A stretch of DNA of 40,289 nucleotides from Candidatus Woesearchaeota archaeon (GTDB lineage: Archaea; Nanobdellota; Nanobdellia; Woesearchaeales; UBA525): NCBI GenBank assembly GCA_014874255.1, contig JACWAN010000018.1, positions 1 through 40,289 on the forward strand, written 5' to 3'. Below, piece after piece: positions 23,857 to 31,331 of this stretch; positions within the stretch are counted from its first letter, which is position 1; every line of letters begins with the position of its first letter. A program made the position numbers and the translations under genes. Below the pieces are notes generated by a model. That model saw nothing but the letters and a program-made list of their open reading frames with translations. It ran no database searches and was not told the DNA's origin.

Positions 23857-24931
23857 GGGACTGGAGCAGTTCTATTTGCATCTCTGTCTCGATGCCGAGT
23901 TTCCGTCGCAATTGGTAGGTGTTCGCGTGTCGTGCGTAGGCGCTCCAGCCCTCGAGCGTTTCACGAATACGTTCCGGTTCGCTTACGCTGCGTTTGCAGG
24001 ATGCGATAAGCCGCGTCACCCTCGTCTTGATGCTCCTGATGTTCCGTTTTCTCGGTAGTTTGTGGCGATAGAAGACGCGGTAACCGAGGAGCGGGACTCC
24101 TCTTCGGAGTGGGATGATGGCGCTCTTCTCCGGATGGAGAGCGAGGAGCAGCTCCTCTTCGAGGAATGCGGCGATCTTCTTCTTGTACTCTGCAAGGACT
24201 GCCGGCGAGACGTGCATGATGATGAAATCATCGACATAACGCACATAATATCTTGCTTTGAGCGTGTGCTTGATGTACTGGTCCAGTTCGTCGAGGTAGA
24301 TGTTCGCAAAGAACTGGCTCGTCCAGTTCCCGAGCGGCATGCCTTTTCCCGGCGTGCCCGAGTCGTAGTTTTCCAGGATAGTCCTTGCCAACCAGAGGAT
24401 ATCCTCGTCCGGAACCCGTTTTTTGATGATGCCGATGAGCGTTTCGTGGTCGACCGTATCGAAGTAATGTCGGATGTCTGCTTTCAATGCGTGGCCGATG
24501 ACATCGTTTCCGTTTCGCGCTATCGCTCTTGTCCGTCCGTTCTTCGTGACCCTTTGTTTGAAGTCGTCGAAGCGGCGCAGTGCGGGGAGCGTCCCCTTAC
24601 CTTTCCTGCTCGCATAACTATCATGGATAAATCTCGGCTCGTAGATCGGCTGGAGGATGTTGACGAGCGCGTGATGGACGACGCGGTCGCGGAACGCGCT
24701 GACGCTGATGATGCGCGTCTTTGGGTCGCGCAGGACGAATTTCTTGAGCGGCGCAGGTCGGTACGTCCGCTCGAGGAGCTCTTTCCTGAGATGGACGAGA
24801 TGGAGCCGCCAATGCTCGTCGAACTCCAGGACGCAGGATTTGCTCGCCTTGCCTTTTCGCGCTCGCCAATAGGCGCGTTCGAGATTCTCGAGCGAGAAGA
24901 GCTGTCTGCCGAGGTGGCGGTATGTTCTCAT
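23759..24931 (-). CDS. DGR reverse transcriptase
   Basis: 390 residues. This enzyme copies the template-repeat RNA into cDNA with errors at adenines; the cDNA then replaces the variable repeat. The N-terminus RQLFSLENLERAYWRARKGK is typical of DGR enzymes. Catalytic Asp152 lies in KADIRHYFDTVDH, and YVDD is at 232-235. Motif 4 reads PLGNWTSQ (199-206), with SQ as in DGRs rather than the SP of group II introns. No maturase or endonuclease domain is present. The ATG at 24931 is preferred over 24961, which would run into the template repeat. Residues 359-390 are read antisense to the methyltransferase gene and look non-conserved (Pro/Ser/Arg-rich). Confidence 0.93.
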   Translation of the reverse strand: MRTYRHLGRQLFSLENLERAYWRARKGKASKSCVLEFDEHWRLHLVHLRKELLERTYRPAPLKKFVLRDPKTRIISVSAFRDRVVHHALVNILQPIYEPRFIHDSYASRKGKGTLPALRRFDDFKQRVTKNGRTRAIARNGNDVIGHALKADIRHYFDTVDHETLIGIIKKRVPDEDILWLARTILENYDSGTPGKGMPLGNWTSQFFANIYLDELDQYIKHTLKARYYVRYVDDFIIMHVSPAVLAEYKKKIAAFLEEELLLALHPEKSAIIPLRRGVPLLGYRVFYRHKLPRKRNIRSIKTRVTRLIASCKRSVSEPERIRETLEGWSAYARHANTYQLRRKLGIETEMQIELLQSPTSSRTPGTGVSSRPSRPRALPARRSRGVPPG

Positions 24932-24953
24932 TGTGTCCCGTCGCGGGGGAGGC

Positions 24954-25047
24954 CATTCCACGGACGCGGCTGTTGTTGTTGGCTTGCTCGTTGGCGTTCA
25001 GGTTGTTGAGGTTGTTGTAGTTGTCGCCGCCGAGGCACGCAAGCCGG
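24954..25047 (-). repeat. DGR template repeat (TR)
   Basis: 94 bp, nearly identical to 25285-25384. On the minus strand it is dense in AAC codons (GACAACTACAACAACCTCAAC...), the usual TR design, since AAC can mutate to 15 residues without a stop. It lies 22 bp before the reverse transcriptase ATG and behind the variable-protein gene, the common order VP–TR–RT. All substitutions to the VR fall on TR adenines (13 outside the gapped run), including two in the 3' end (GGAATG against GGGGTG). Confidence 0.95.
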
Positions 25048-25136
25048 CCGTTGTAGCCCCCTCACCTTTCATCCTTCACTGCCGTTCCACTGGTTCTGCC
25101 GCCTCGTCTCGACGCGGGTACTGGATGTCGCGGCTG

Positions 25137-25199
25137 CATTTCATGACAGGAATGTCCTGCCGTGATGAAGGGACGTGTGGCCCCTCGCCGCATCGCGGC
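25137..25199. repeat. Hairpins in the DGR spacer
   Basis: TTCAT (25140-25144) with ATGAA (25165-25169) encloses CAGGA/TCCTG (25147-25151 with 25155-25159). A second hairpin, GCCGC-ATC-GCGGC, lies at 25187-25199. It has the same 5-bp stem as the hairpin beside the VR (25271-25283). In the transcript these would fold upstream of TR. The 195-bp spacer (25048-25242) contains no gene that I can support and may be part of the structured TR RNA. Confidence 0.5.
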
Positions 25200-25242
25200 A
25201 GGGACGAGATGAGAAAAAGATGTTGATATAAAATGTTTGCGA

Positions 25243-26016
25243 TTACCTTCGTTTCCTGTGGAGCGGCGCGGCCGCTTCGCGGCGCACCCCACGGACGCGG
25301 CTGACGTAGTCGTTGTCGGCCCGCTCGTAGGCGTACAGGACGTAGAGGCCGTAGTAGTCGTCGCCGCCGAGGCACGCAAGCCGGAGTTCCGCTTGGTCTT
25401 TTCCGAGGTGCTTTACATCGCCCGGCTTCAGATCATGGACGTAACCAGTCTCATAGCCCTTTTCCTTGTTCAGCCAGCCAGCGTACGCTTCGCTTGTCGT
25501 GGGAAGCATCGCCCGTACCGTCTTGTTGCTGCCGAACGCAGAGACGCCGTCGACGCTCTTCGTGCTCAGTTCGAGCGGCGACTCGGTGAACTCGACGACT
25601 CTTCCAGTCTTCTCGGCGCGGCGGAGCGCCGCCTTGACGAGCGCGTCGCTCGTCGGCAGGACGAACGGCCTGCCTGCCTTGTGCGCGTCGTACATCGCTT
25701 GCGCGTGGACGACGACGAGATTCTTGTCCGGCGTCCAGATGTCGTCGAACGCAGCATATTTCTGCCCGTCTGCCAGGAAGTGGATTGCGCCGGTCCGGCC
25801 GCGCTGATACGCGTTCGCGTGGTCCTCGCCGTCCGCCTCGATGCGGAACGCAGCCGCCTCGTCGAGGCTTTGCATGACGGTGCCGAGATTCTTGCAATAC
25901 TCCACCATCTTGGGCAGATTGAGATTTGATTCGGAGCTTTTCGTGAACGCGAGTCCGCGGAAACCAGGGTTCTCGATGCTGTATGGCGTGTTGACTTCGA
26001 TCTTCTGAAGCGTCAT
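25243..26016 (-). CDS. DGR variable protein (C-terminal diversified domain)
   Basis: 257 residues. The C-terminal variable region (about 212-244) lies inside RLACLGGDDYYGLYVLYAYER..., with diversified positions 220, 222, 223, 225, 226, 228, 230, 232, 234-238, 243 and 244. It has the look of a C-type-lectin-like fold of DGR proteins, where an invariant scaffold presents variable side chains; a basic tail (RREAAAPLHRKRR) follows. The N-terminal 200 residues match no domain that I know. No signal peptide or membrane segment is visible, so the product is probably cytoplasmic. It has its own TATA box (26054-26064) and AAGGTGATATC before the ATG. Confidence 0.9.
   Translation of the reverse strand: MTLQKIEVNTPYSIENPGFRGLAFTKSSESNLNLPKMVEYCKNLGTVMQSLDEAAAFRIEADGEDHANAYQRGRTGAIHFLADGQKYAAFDDIWTPDKNLVVVHAQAMYDAHKAGRPFVLPTSDALVKAALRRAEKTGRVVEFTESPLELSTKSVDGVSAFGSNKTVRAMLPTTSEAYAGWLNKEKGYETGYVHDLKPGDVKHLGKDQAELRLACLGGDDYYGLYVLYAYERADNDYVSRVRGVRREAAAPLHRKRR
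25271..25283. repeat. Hairpin beside the VR (initiation of mutagenic homing)
   Basis: GCCGC-TTC-GCGGC, a perfect 5-bp stem, starts one base past the 3' end of the variable repeat (on the coding strand). In the Bordetella phage DGR a hairpin or cruciform at this place is needed for retrohoming. It is inside the coding sequence (RREAA). Confidence 0.7.
25285..25384 (-). repeat. DGR variable repeat (VR)
   Basis: 100 bp inside the 3' end of the variable-protein gene, aligned to TR 24954-25047 with one 6-bp gap. Codon changes TR to VR include AAC to GAC, TAC, GGC and GTC and CAA to CGG; no change affects a C, G or T of the TR. The VR is two codons longer than the TR in the AAC run before AGCCGCGTC. 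Confidence 0.95.
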
Positions 26017-26053
26017 GATATCACCTTGTTCTATCGGTCAGTTAACAGGAACT

Positions 26054-26064
26054 CTTTTATAAAT
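26054..26064 (-). promoter_or_regulatory. TATA box of the DGR operon
   Basis: ATTTATAAAAG on the minus strand, 38-48 bp before the ATG of the variable protein, followed by an inverted GTTAAC. No other clear promoter is seen before TR or the reverse transcriptase, so one transcript may carry all three. Confidence 0.6.
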
Positions 26065-26107
26065 TTTTTTATTTTTACTACTTTTTAGAAAGAACAAATA
26101 TGCGTTC

Positions 26108-26368
26108 TTATCTGAACCCGATCACCGGGAAGCCGTATTCCTCGATCTCCTCTTTCGTGTGGAAGCGGTAGTTCTTCGTCAAGCTCACCCGGGTCACGTC
26201 CTTCTCGACGGTCCGGCCGGTGTACTCGTTCTTTTCGTGATCCCACTCCCGCAAGACGAGGACGTCGCCCGGCTCGCACGCGAAATCGGCGAGCCGCAGC
26301 TCGTACTTCTTCTCGCCGCTCAGGATCGCCGCGAACGAGCCGCGCCGGATCTTCTTCTCGATCCCCAT
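26108..26368 (-). CDS. DUF3850 (ASCH-like) protein
   Basis: 86 residues matching the DUF3850 pattern: FAAILSGEKKYELRLADFACEPGDVLVLREWDHE, then EYTGRTVEKDVTRVS. This small beta-barrel is related to ASCH/PUA-like domains, which often bind RNA or modified nucleotides; no activity is established. It is the third gene of an operon with the wHTH protein and the ThyA-like protein (3-bp gap to the latter). Confidence 0.82.
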   Translation of the reverse strand: MGIEKKIRRGSFAAILSGEKKYELRLADFACEPGDVLVLREWDHEKNEYTGRTVEKDVTRVSLTKNYRFHTKEEIEEYGFPVIGFR

Positions 26369-26371
26369 CGT

Positions 26372-27040
26372 TCACTTCCCCCTCTTCCCGACGCCTTTGC
26401 CGAGGACGGCTTCCACGTCGTCCAGCGTGTCCATGTGGAGGTGCGCGCTGAGCGAGATCGTCGTGAGCGTGCCACGGGGCAGCGCGAGGGCGTGCGCCAC
26501 GTACTCCTGGAGCTTGCTCATCTGGTAGACGTTGGCCGGCCACCCGGTAAAGAAGCCGCTCGTCCGGATGAAGACCGTGACGCAGAGCCGCTGCTCGATG
26601 ACGCGGAACGAGATGACGCTGATGCTGGGGAAGTTCTTCTTCCCGATCCGCATGTCCCGGAGGGGGTTGAGGAGCGTCACGACCGCCCGCCGCGTGTTGG
26701 GCCGCTGCTGCAGCAACGGGATGACATACTCGTCCACCTGGTTGAGGGCGTGGTCGTAGTCGAAGATCCGCTGGCCGTACAGGTAGTCGTAGTTCGGGAG
26801 CGCGTCCTTGTTCAGGACGATGTTTGCCAATTCGTCTTCGCTCGGGTAGATCCATTTCCGGTAGGCGCGCATCGCCCGCACGGCGTCGACCGCGGAAGAG
26901 GGGTTCTCCACCATGACGGTCAAGTTGAGGAGCTCGCAACTCTCCCTGCTCTCGTCGTCCGTGAAGACCCTGCCCTCTGAGAGGATGAGCTTGATGGCGT
27001 CGCGCCACGCCTCCATCACGGTCGCGGCCTTGATCTCCAT
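26372..27040 (-). CDS. Thymidylate-synthase-fold protein without the catalytic Cys
   Basis: 222 residues. The C-terminal half aligns well with ThyA: YGQRIFDYDHALNQVDEYV, RRAVVTLLNPLRD, then ISFRVIEQRLCVTVFIRTSGFFTGWPANVYQMSKLQEYV and GTLTTISLSAHLHMDTLDDV. The ThyA nucleophile (PC-H) is PS here (KNFPSISV), and the Asp of RS-x-D is Gly (RTSG). The Asn of the P-x-N motif and one His are kept. It therefore cannot work by the normal thymidylate synthase mechanism. It could be a nucleotide-binding homologue or a modified hydroxymethylase; a true function is unknown. It begins one base after the stop of the upstream wHTH gene. Confidence 0.75.
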   Translation of the reverse strand: MEIKAATVMEAWRDAIKLILSEGRVFTDDESRESCELLNLTVMVENPSSAVDAVRAMRAYRKWIYPSEDELANIVLNKDALPNYDYLYGQRIFDYDHALNQVDEYVIPLLQQRPNTRRAVVTLLNPLRDMRIGKKNFPSISVISFRVIEQRLCVTVFIRTSGFFTGWPANVYQMSKLQEYVAHALALPRGTLTTISLSAHLHMDTLDDVEAVLGKGVGKRGK

Positions 27041-27041
27041 C

Positions 27042-28634
27042 TCACTCCTCCTCCAGGAACGCGGAGAGCTTCAATTCTCCGGTCTTGCCGTGGAAGTCGA
27101 ACGTGAACGACGGCAGGTCGTACGCGCGGAGCAGGTACCGCGCCACCTGGAGGATCTCCTCCTGCGGGATGGAGCGCGCGAAGAAGAAGCGGAGCCGGTC
27201 CGCTCCCTTGAAGACCTTGAAGAGCCGCTCGCGCGCGTGCAGGTAGGCGGTCATCTCCTTCGTCTGGAGGTCCTTGAGCGAAGCGACGACGGTCTTGCGG
27301 TAGCGCCGCTCGGTGAAGAAGTCCTGGTCGAACTTGCCGAAGGACGTGCTCAATCCCACGGCGAACCGGATGGGCAGGCCGCAGCTCTTGAAGATCGTCT
27401 CCTGCGCCTGGCAGAACCGGTCCAGCTCCTCCTGCGTCGAGCCGAGGAGCTCGGCCAGCGGGTAGTCGGCCTCCCACTCGTAGTTCCACAGCCGGATGTA
27501 GTGCTTGCCCGCGCGGAAGAAGTCCTTGGCGCCTTCGCCGGTGCCGGGCGCGATCATGGAGAGGTCCGCGGAGTAGCGGCGGCGTCGTTCTTCCACCTCG
27601 AAGAAGGCGTGCGCCGTGGTGAGGAGCATCTCGCGGAACGCGGCGGGCGTCCCTCTCTCCTTGAAGAAGCGGTCGAGGTCGACCGCCACGGCGATCTGGC
27701 CGACGAGGCAGCCATCGGCTTTCCCCTTGATGTCCTCCCGGTAGTAGGCCCATTCCTCCGGCGTGAGCGAGTACGCGCCCGCCCGTCCGAAGTAGACCGG
27801 TGGGGAGAAGATCGCGCTGTTCTTGAGGTGGAGCTTGACCCGGTGCTCGGCGAAGAGGCCGAGGAGCTGGGTGAAGGACGCCTCCTTCTTGTTCAGGATG
27901 CGCGGCGTGATGCTGAAGACCGGGGTGAGGTGCTTGATCCAGCCGCGCTCGAGGAGCAGCTTGGCGACGGCGAGGACGTGCCCGTCCCCGTCGCCGGCGA
28001 GGGAGATGAGGAGCGCGACCCGGACGTCGTAGTCGTGCGCGTCGAGCGCGAGGTAGTGGAGGAACGCCTCGAGCGCCTCCGGCGGGGAGCGCTCGACCAG
28101 GGTCTCGAAGCCGTGGATCGCCACGACGTCGTTCACCGCCGGCAACACCTGCTGCAGCCGTTCCTGGAGCGCGGCCAGGGAAGGGAACGCGTCCGCGTCG
28201 AGGAGCACGCTGTTCTGCTTGGTGAGCCAGCTCTCCGGCCGGAACTTGCGGATGAGGCCTTCCTGCTCGTACCCGTCGATCTGCGTCGTGACGCTGGACG
28301 GCTTGGCGATGACGATGCGCTGCTTCCGCTCCTGGATGACGAGCTCGCCTTCCTCGAGCGCCAGTGCGAGGAGCTTCTCCCCCTTGCCGTGGACGCCTTC
28401 CTCTTTCAGGATGGCGCGCTCGACCAATTTGTTGACGTGGTAGAGCAGCTTGCGGTGGAGCTTCGCCTTCCGGCCGTAGCCCGCGCGCTGCTCCTTCTTG
28501 TCGGCGGAGTTGATCAGGCGGTTGATCGCGGCGTATTCTTCCTTGAAGACGAGGTGGACCAGCTCGGTGGTGGTGTAACGCTTCGCCGGATCCTGCTTGA
28601 ACGCTTCCAGGACGGCGGTCTCCAGGGCGTGCAT
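27042..28634 (-). CDS. wHTH-containing protein of unknown function
   Basis: 530 residues. An N-terminal winged-helix segment (about 1-85: YTTTELVHLVFKEEYAAINRLI, YHVNKLVERAILKEEG) is followed by a large soluble part with no recognised family. Conserved-looking stretches include AVDLDRFFKERGTPAAFREML, RRRRYSADLSMIAPGTGEGAKDF and a C-terminal GKTGELKLSAFLEEE. A DNA-binding regulator joined to a ligand or nucleic-acid domain is one possibility. It leads an operon with the ThyA-like and DUF3850 genes. The TATA box (TTATATAA) is at 28659-28666. Confidence 0.75.
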   Translation of the reverse strand: MHALETAVLEAFKQDPAKRYTTTELVHLVFKEEYAAINRLINSADKKEQRAGYGRKAKLHRKLLYHVNKLVERAILKEEGVHGKGEKLLALALEEGELVIQERKQRIVIAKPSSVTTQIDGYEQEGLIRKFRPESWLTKQNSVLLDADAFPSLAALQERLQQVLPAVNDVVAIHGFETLVERSPPEALEAFLHYLALDAHDYDVRVALLISLAGDGDGHVLAVAKLLLERGWIKHLTPVFSITPRILNKKEASFTQLLGLFAEHRVKLHLKNSAIFSPPVYFGRAGAYSLTPEEWAYYREDIKGKADGCLVGQIAVAVDLDRFFKERGTPAAFREMLLTTAHAFFEVEERRRRYSADLSMIAPGTGEGAKDFFRAGKHYIRLWNYEWEADYPLAELLGSTQEELDRFCQAQETIFKSCGLPIRFAVGLSTSFGKFDQDFFTERRYRKTVVASLKDLQTKEMTAYLHARERLFKVFKGADRLRFFFARSIPQEEILQVARYLLRAYDLPSFTFDFHGKTGELKLSAFLEEE

Positions 28635-28658
28635 GGCGCTTCAGGAAGGCGCTGAAGG

Positions 28659-28784
28659 TTATATAATTTACCATCACTTTGGGATGAAAAAAGGGCGGTT
28701 ATAAGGGTTACAGCAACGCGGCGCTTCAGGAAAGTGGCTGGAAAAGGCGATGTTCTTCTGGAAACGACCCTTTCGTTTATAAAC
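28659..28784. promoter_or_regulatory. Divergent promoter region with two TATA boxes
   Basis: TTATATAA (28659-28666) serves the minus-strand wHTH operon, 25 bp before its ATG. GTTTATAAAC (28775-28784) is a symmetrical box that could serve the plus-strand regulator gene. The 13-mer GGCGCTTCAGGAA occurs both at the wHTH start (about 28635) and at about 28722, a possible shared regulator site. Between 28785 and 28858 a further TTTATG box (28843-28848) is seen and no gene. Confidence 0.5.
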
Positions 28785-28909
28785 CCCCTGCCTCGTTTCA
28801 GGATCTCCCTGAAGCAGACCGTGCGTCCTTCCCAACAAGGGTTTATGCGAACGCGCGCTTGAAGGACTTACGCGCTGACCGAAAAAAAAGCGGAGCGCGG
28901 GGGGATACG

Positions 28910-29389
28910 GTGTTGGAGCTCAAATCCAAGGAACGGATCCTGTTGAGCCATTTCCGGCGGAACGCGCGGGAGTCGCTCACCACCATCAGCCGCGAGACGA
29001 GGGTGCCGGTCAGCACCGTGTTCGACAAGCTGAAGCACTACGAGCAGAGCTTCATCCGGAAGCACACCACGCTCGTCGACTTCTCCAAGCTCGGCTACCA
29101 GACAAGGGCGAACGTGATGCTCAAGGTGGCGGTGGAGCAGCGGAACGCGCTGAAAGAGCACCTGCTGCGGTGCGAGCACGTCAACTCGCTCTTCAAGGTG
29201 AACAACGGGTACGACTTCCTCGTCGAGATGGTCTTCCGGCACATCAAGGACCTGGAGGATTTCCTCGAGGCGCTGGAGCGGAAGTACACGATCAGCGAGA
29301 AGACGGTCTTCTACATCATCGAGGACATCTGCCGCGAGGAGTTCCTCGCCAAGCCCGACCTCGTCAGCCTCGACCTCGTCGAAGAATAG
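28910..29389 (+). CDS. Lrp/AsnC-family transcription regulator
   Basis: About 159 residues from a GTG at 28910 (GGGGGATAC before it); an ATG at 28859 would add 17 residues. The N-terminal HTH is LELKSKERILLSHFRRNARESLTTISRETRVPVSTVFDKLKHYE. The RAM-type ligand/oligomer domain follows: TRANVMLKVAVEQRNALKEHL, VNNGYDFLVEMVFRHIKDLEDFLEAL. The family forms octamers or dimers that read amino acids or other small ligands; this ligand is unknown. It faces away from the wHTH operon and may control it from the shared region. Confidence 0.85.
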   Translation: MLELKSKERILLSHFRRNARESLTTISRETRVPVSTVFDKLKHYEQSFIRKHTTLVDFSKLGYQTRANVMLKVAVEQRNALKEHLLRCEHVNSLFKVNNGYDFLVEMVFRHIKDLEDFLEALERKYTISEKTVFYIIEDICREEFLAKPDLVSLDLVEE

Positions 29390-29426
29390 GAGGGCGTCGA
29401 AGGATGGACGAGAACAAGAGGAACAA

Positions 29427-29468
29427 TCATAATAATCAATTCATAATAATCAATCATAAACCATAATC
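29427..29468. repeat. AT-rich direct repeats
   Basis: CATAATAATCAAT is present twice, with a third partial unit and CCATAATCGTC nearby. The base composition is unlike the surroundings. The 3' part of the gap before S1 copy 4 also repeats CAAGGAATC twice. No gene is seen in 29390-29675. Confidence 0.5.
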
Positions 29469-29512
29469 GTCAAGGAATCATCAAGGAATCGTTTTTTACG
29501 AGTACAATTCAA

Positions 29513-29663
29513 CGCGTGCCGCCTTGGAGCAAGACCCGGGCGCGAACATACTCACTCAGTTCGTAGTGTTCGGTTCCCAAACACATGCGGCCGCAGCCGC
29601 ATAATCGTGAGCGCCCGACCCATTCTCGGACCGTAAGGGAGAACAAAATCTCCGCGGCACGCG
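29513..29663 (+). repeat. Structured repeat family S1, copy 4
   Basis: The closing stem is 29513-29522 with 29654-29663 (10 bp, CGCGTGCCGC/GCGGCACGCG). It has CCTTGGAGCAAGACCCGGGCGCGAAC, a 37-nt insertion related to the one in copy 1 (TTCGTAGTGTTCGGTT shared), P3 ATGCGGC/GCCGCAT, AATCGTGAGCGCCC and CGGACCGTAAGGGAGAAC. P3 differs from copies 2 and 3 by paired changes. It lies between convergent gene ends. Confidence 0.66.
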
Positions 29664-29675
29664 AACAAGAAGCGT

Positions 29676-31229
29676 TCAACGTGTTTTTCCGTCTTTTTCA
29701 GGGGTTTTTCTTTCCTTCTTCGGAGCGGTCTCCGGAGCGGTCTTCTCACCAGCCTTCTTCTCATCCCCCTCAGTCTTCCTCGGCGGTTTCGCCAGGTCTT
29801 CCATGCGCGGGATCGGGAGGTGGAACCGCTTCGGGAAGTGATCGGGGATGTGCGAGATCGAGCGCGTCGTCCGCCGGACGCCCTCGCCGACCGTGTCATC
29901 CATGAGCGCGGTGAGCGTGCCTTCGCGGCGATGGTAGTGCGGCTCGCTCTCCTGGATCCGCTTCCCCGTCTCGATGTCGAGACTGGAAGATTTCTTCATC
30001 GAGAGGACCTGGCTCGGATAGACGCTGCGATGCCCGGTCATGATGAAACTGATGACGCACGCCACCATCGCATAAGGAGCGAGCTTCGCGCCGAACAATT
30101 CGACGGAGAGGATGCTCGCCGCGATGGGTGTATTGGTCGCGCCCGCCAGGACGGCGACGAGGCCGATGGCCGCGAACGTCGCCGGGTCGAGCCCCATGAA
30201 GTGCGCGAAGACGCTGCCGGCAGCGGCGCCGACGAACAGGACCGGCGTCACGATGCCGCCGCTCCCGCCGAAGCCGAGCGTGATCCCGGTGAAGACCATC
30301 TTGAGCAGGAAGGCGTACCAGACGACCGCGCTGCCGGTGAGGGCGCCGTTGATCGTGTCCATCCCCAGTCCCAGGTATTGCGTCGAGAAGACGAGCGCCA
30401 AGGCGGAAAGCACGAGGCCGGCGACGAGGGCCTTCACCCAGTCCTGGCCCGGCAACGCCTTGGCTGCCGTTTTTGTCCGGCGGAGCACCTCGATGAGGAG
30501 GAAGGTGCACAGCCCGAAGAAGATGCCGGCGATCACCACCTTGATGAAGAACGATTCGGTGAAGACCGGGACGAAGTCGATCGGATGATAGAAGTACGGG
30601 ATGCCGAGCGCGGAGGAGACGCCGTACGCGGTGATGCCGGCGATGAAGCTCGGCAACAGGACTTCGTAGAGGAGGCTGCCGACGAAGAGGACCTCGATGC
30701 CGAAGACGGCGCCCGCGAGCGGCGTGCCGAACACCGCTGCGAAGCCTGCGCTGATGCCGCAGATGGTGAGCTTCCGCACATCGTCCGAGTCGAGGCGGAA
30801 GATGCCGCCGAAGATTGAGCCGATCGTCGCGCCGATGTCCGCTGCCGGCGCTTCCTTGCCGACGGAGCCGCCGCCCGCGATGGTGATGATCGGGGCGAAG
30901 AACGCGGTGACGAGCGACCAGCCAGGGATCCGCTTGAACTTGTGGATGTACTCGATCACCTTGTCCGTCGTGTGCGCATCCCCTGACGGGAGGATGTACT
31001 TGAGGAAGAGGACGTTCGCGACGAGCGCGACCGGCAAGAGGATGTAGAACGGCACGGCGAGGTTGGCCGCCTTGATCGACCAGTCGAGCGCCTTGACGAA
31101 GAGCGTCGTGCTGAGGCCGATGATGATGCCGATGACGGTGGCGAGGACGAACCACTTGAAGATGCTGACGAAGATGACGCTCTCCTCGGTGAAGTGGCTG
31201 TTCACGTCGTAGAAGAAGTCCTTCTTCAT
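29676..31229 (-). CDS. ClC-family chloride channel or H+/Cl- antiporter
   Basis: 517 residues with the helix pattern of ClC proteins. The selectivity motifs are GGGSVGKEAPAADIGATIGS (canonical GREGP region, here GKEAP), FAAVFGTPLAGAVFGIEV and GFGGSGGIVTPVLFVGAAAGS (canonical GGxFxP). The C-terminus (about 440-517) is a long charged tail rich in Lys/Glu/Pro without CBS domains. Altered filter residues leave the ion and the channel/antiporter choice open. The TATA box lies in CATTTTTAAG just before the ATG. Confidence 0.9.
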   Translation of the reverse strand: MKKDFFYDVNSHFTEESVIFVSIFKWFVLATVIGIIIGLSTTLFVKALDWSIKAANLAVPFYILLPVALVANVLFLKYILPSGDAHTTDKVIEYIHKFKRIPGWSLVTAFFAPIITIAGGGSVGKEAPAADIGATIGSIFGGIFRLDSDDVRKLTICGISAGFAAVFGTPLAGAVFGIEVLFVGSLLYEVLLPSFIAGITAYGVSSALGIPYFYHPIDFVPVFTESFFIKVVIAGIFFGLCTFLLIEVLRRTKTAAKALPGQDWVKALVAGLVLSALALVFSTQYLGLGMDTINGALTGSAVVWYAFLLKMVFTGITLGFGGSGGIVTPVLFVGAAAGSVFAHFMGLDPATFAAIGLVAVLAGATNTPIAASILSVELFGAKLAPYAMVACVISFIMTGHRSVYPSQVLSMKKSSSLDIETGKRIQESEPHYHRREGTLTALMDDTVGEGVRRTTRSISHIPDHFPKRFHLPIPRMEDLAKPPRKTEGDEKKAGEKTAPETAPKKERKTPEKDGKTR

Positions 31230-31331
31230 GGCGAGCCGACCGGAGCGAGCAAGCTTAAAAATGCTGCGGTCGAAGAATCGCAGATATCACGGCACAGTCA
31301 TCACCACCCTGCATCGCGACCACCTCACCAA

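Noticed and set aside
23759-24931. Group II intron or retron reverse transcriptase
   Set aside because: There is no maturase or endonuclease domain, motif 4 ends in SQ, and the TR/VR pair with adenine-only changes is present.
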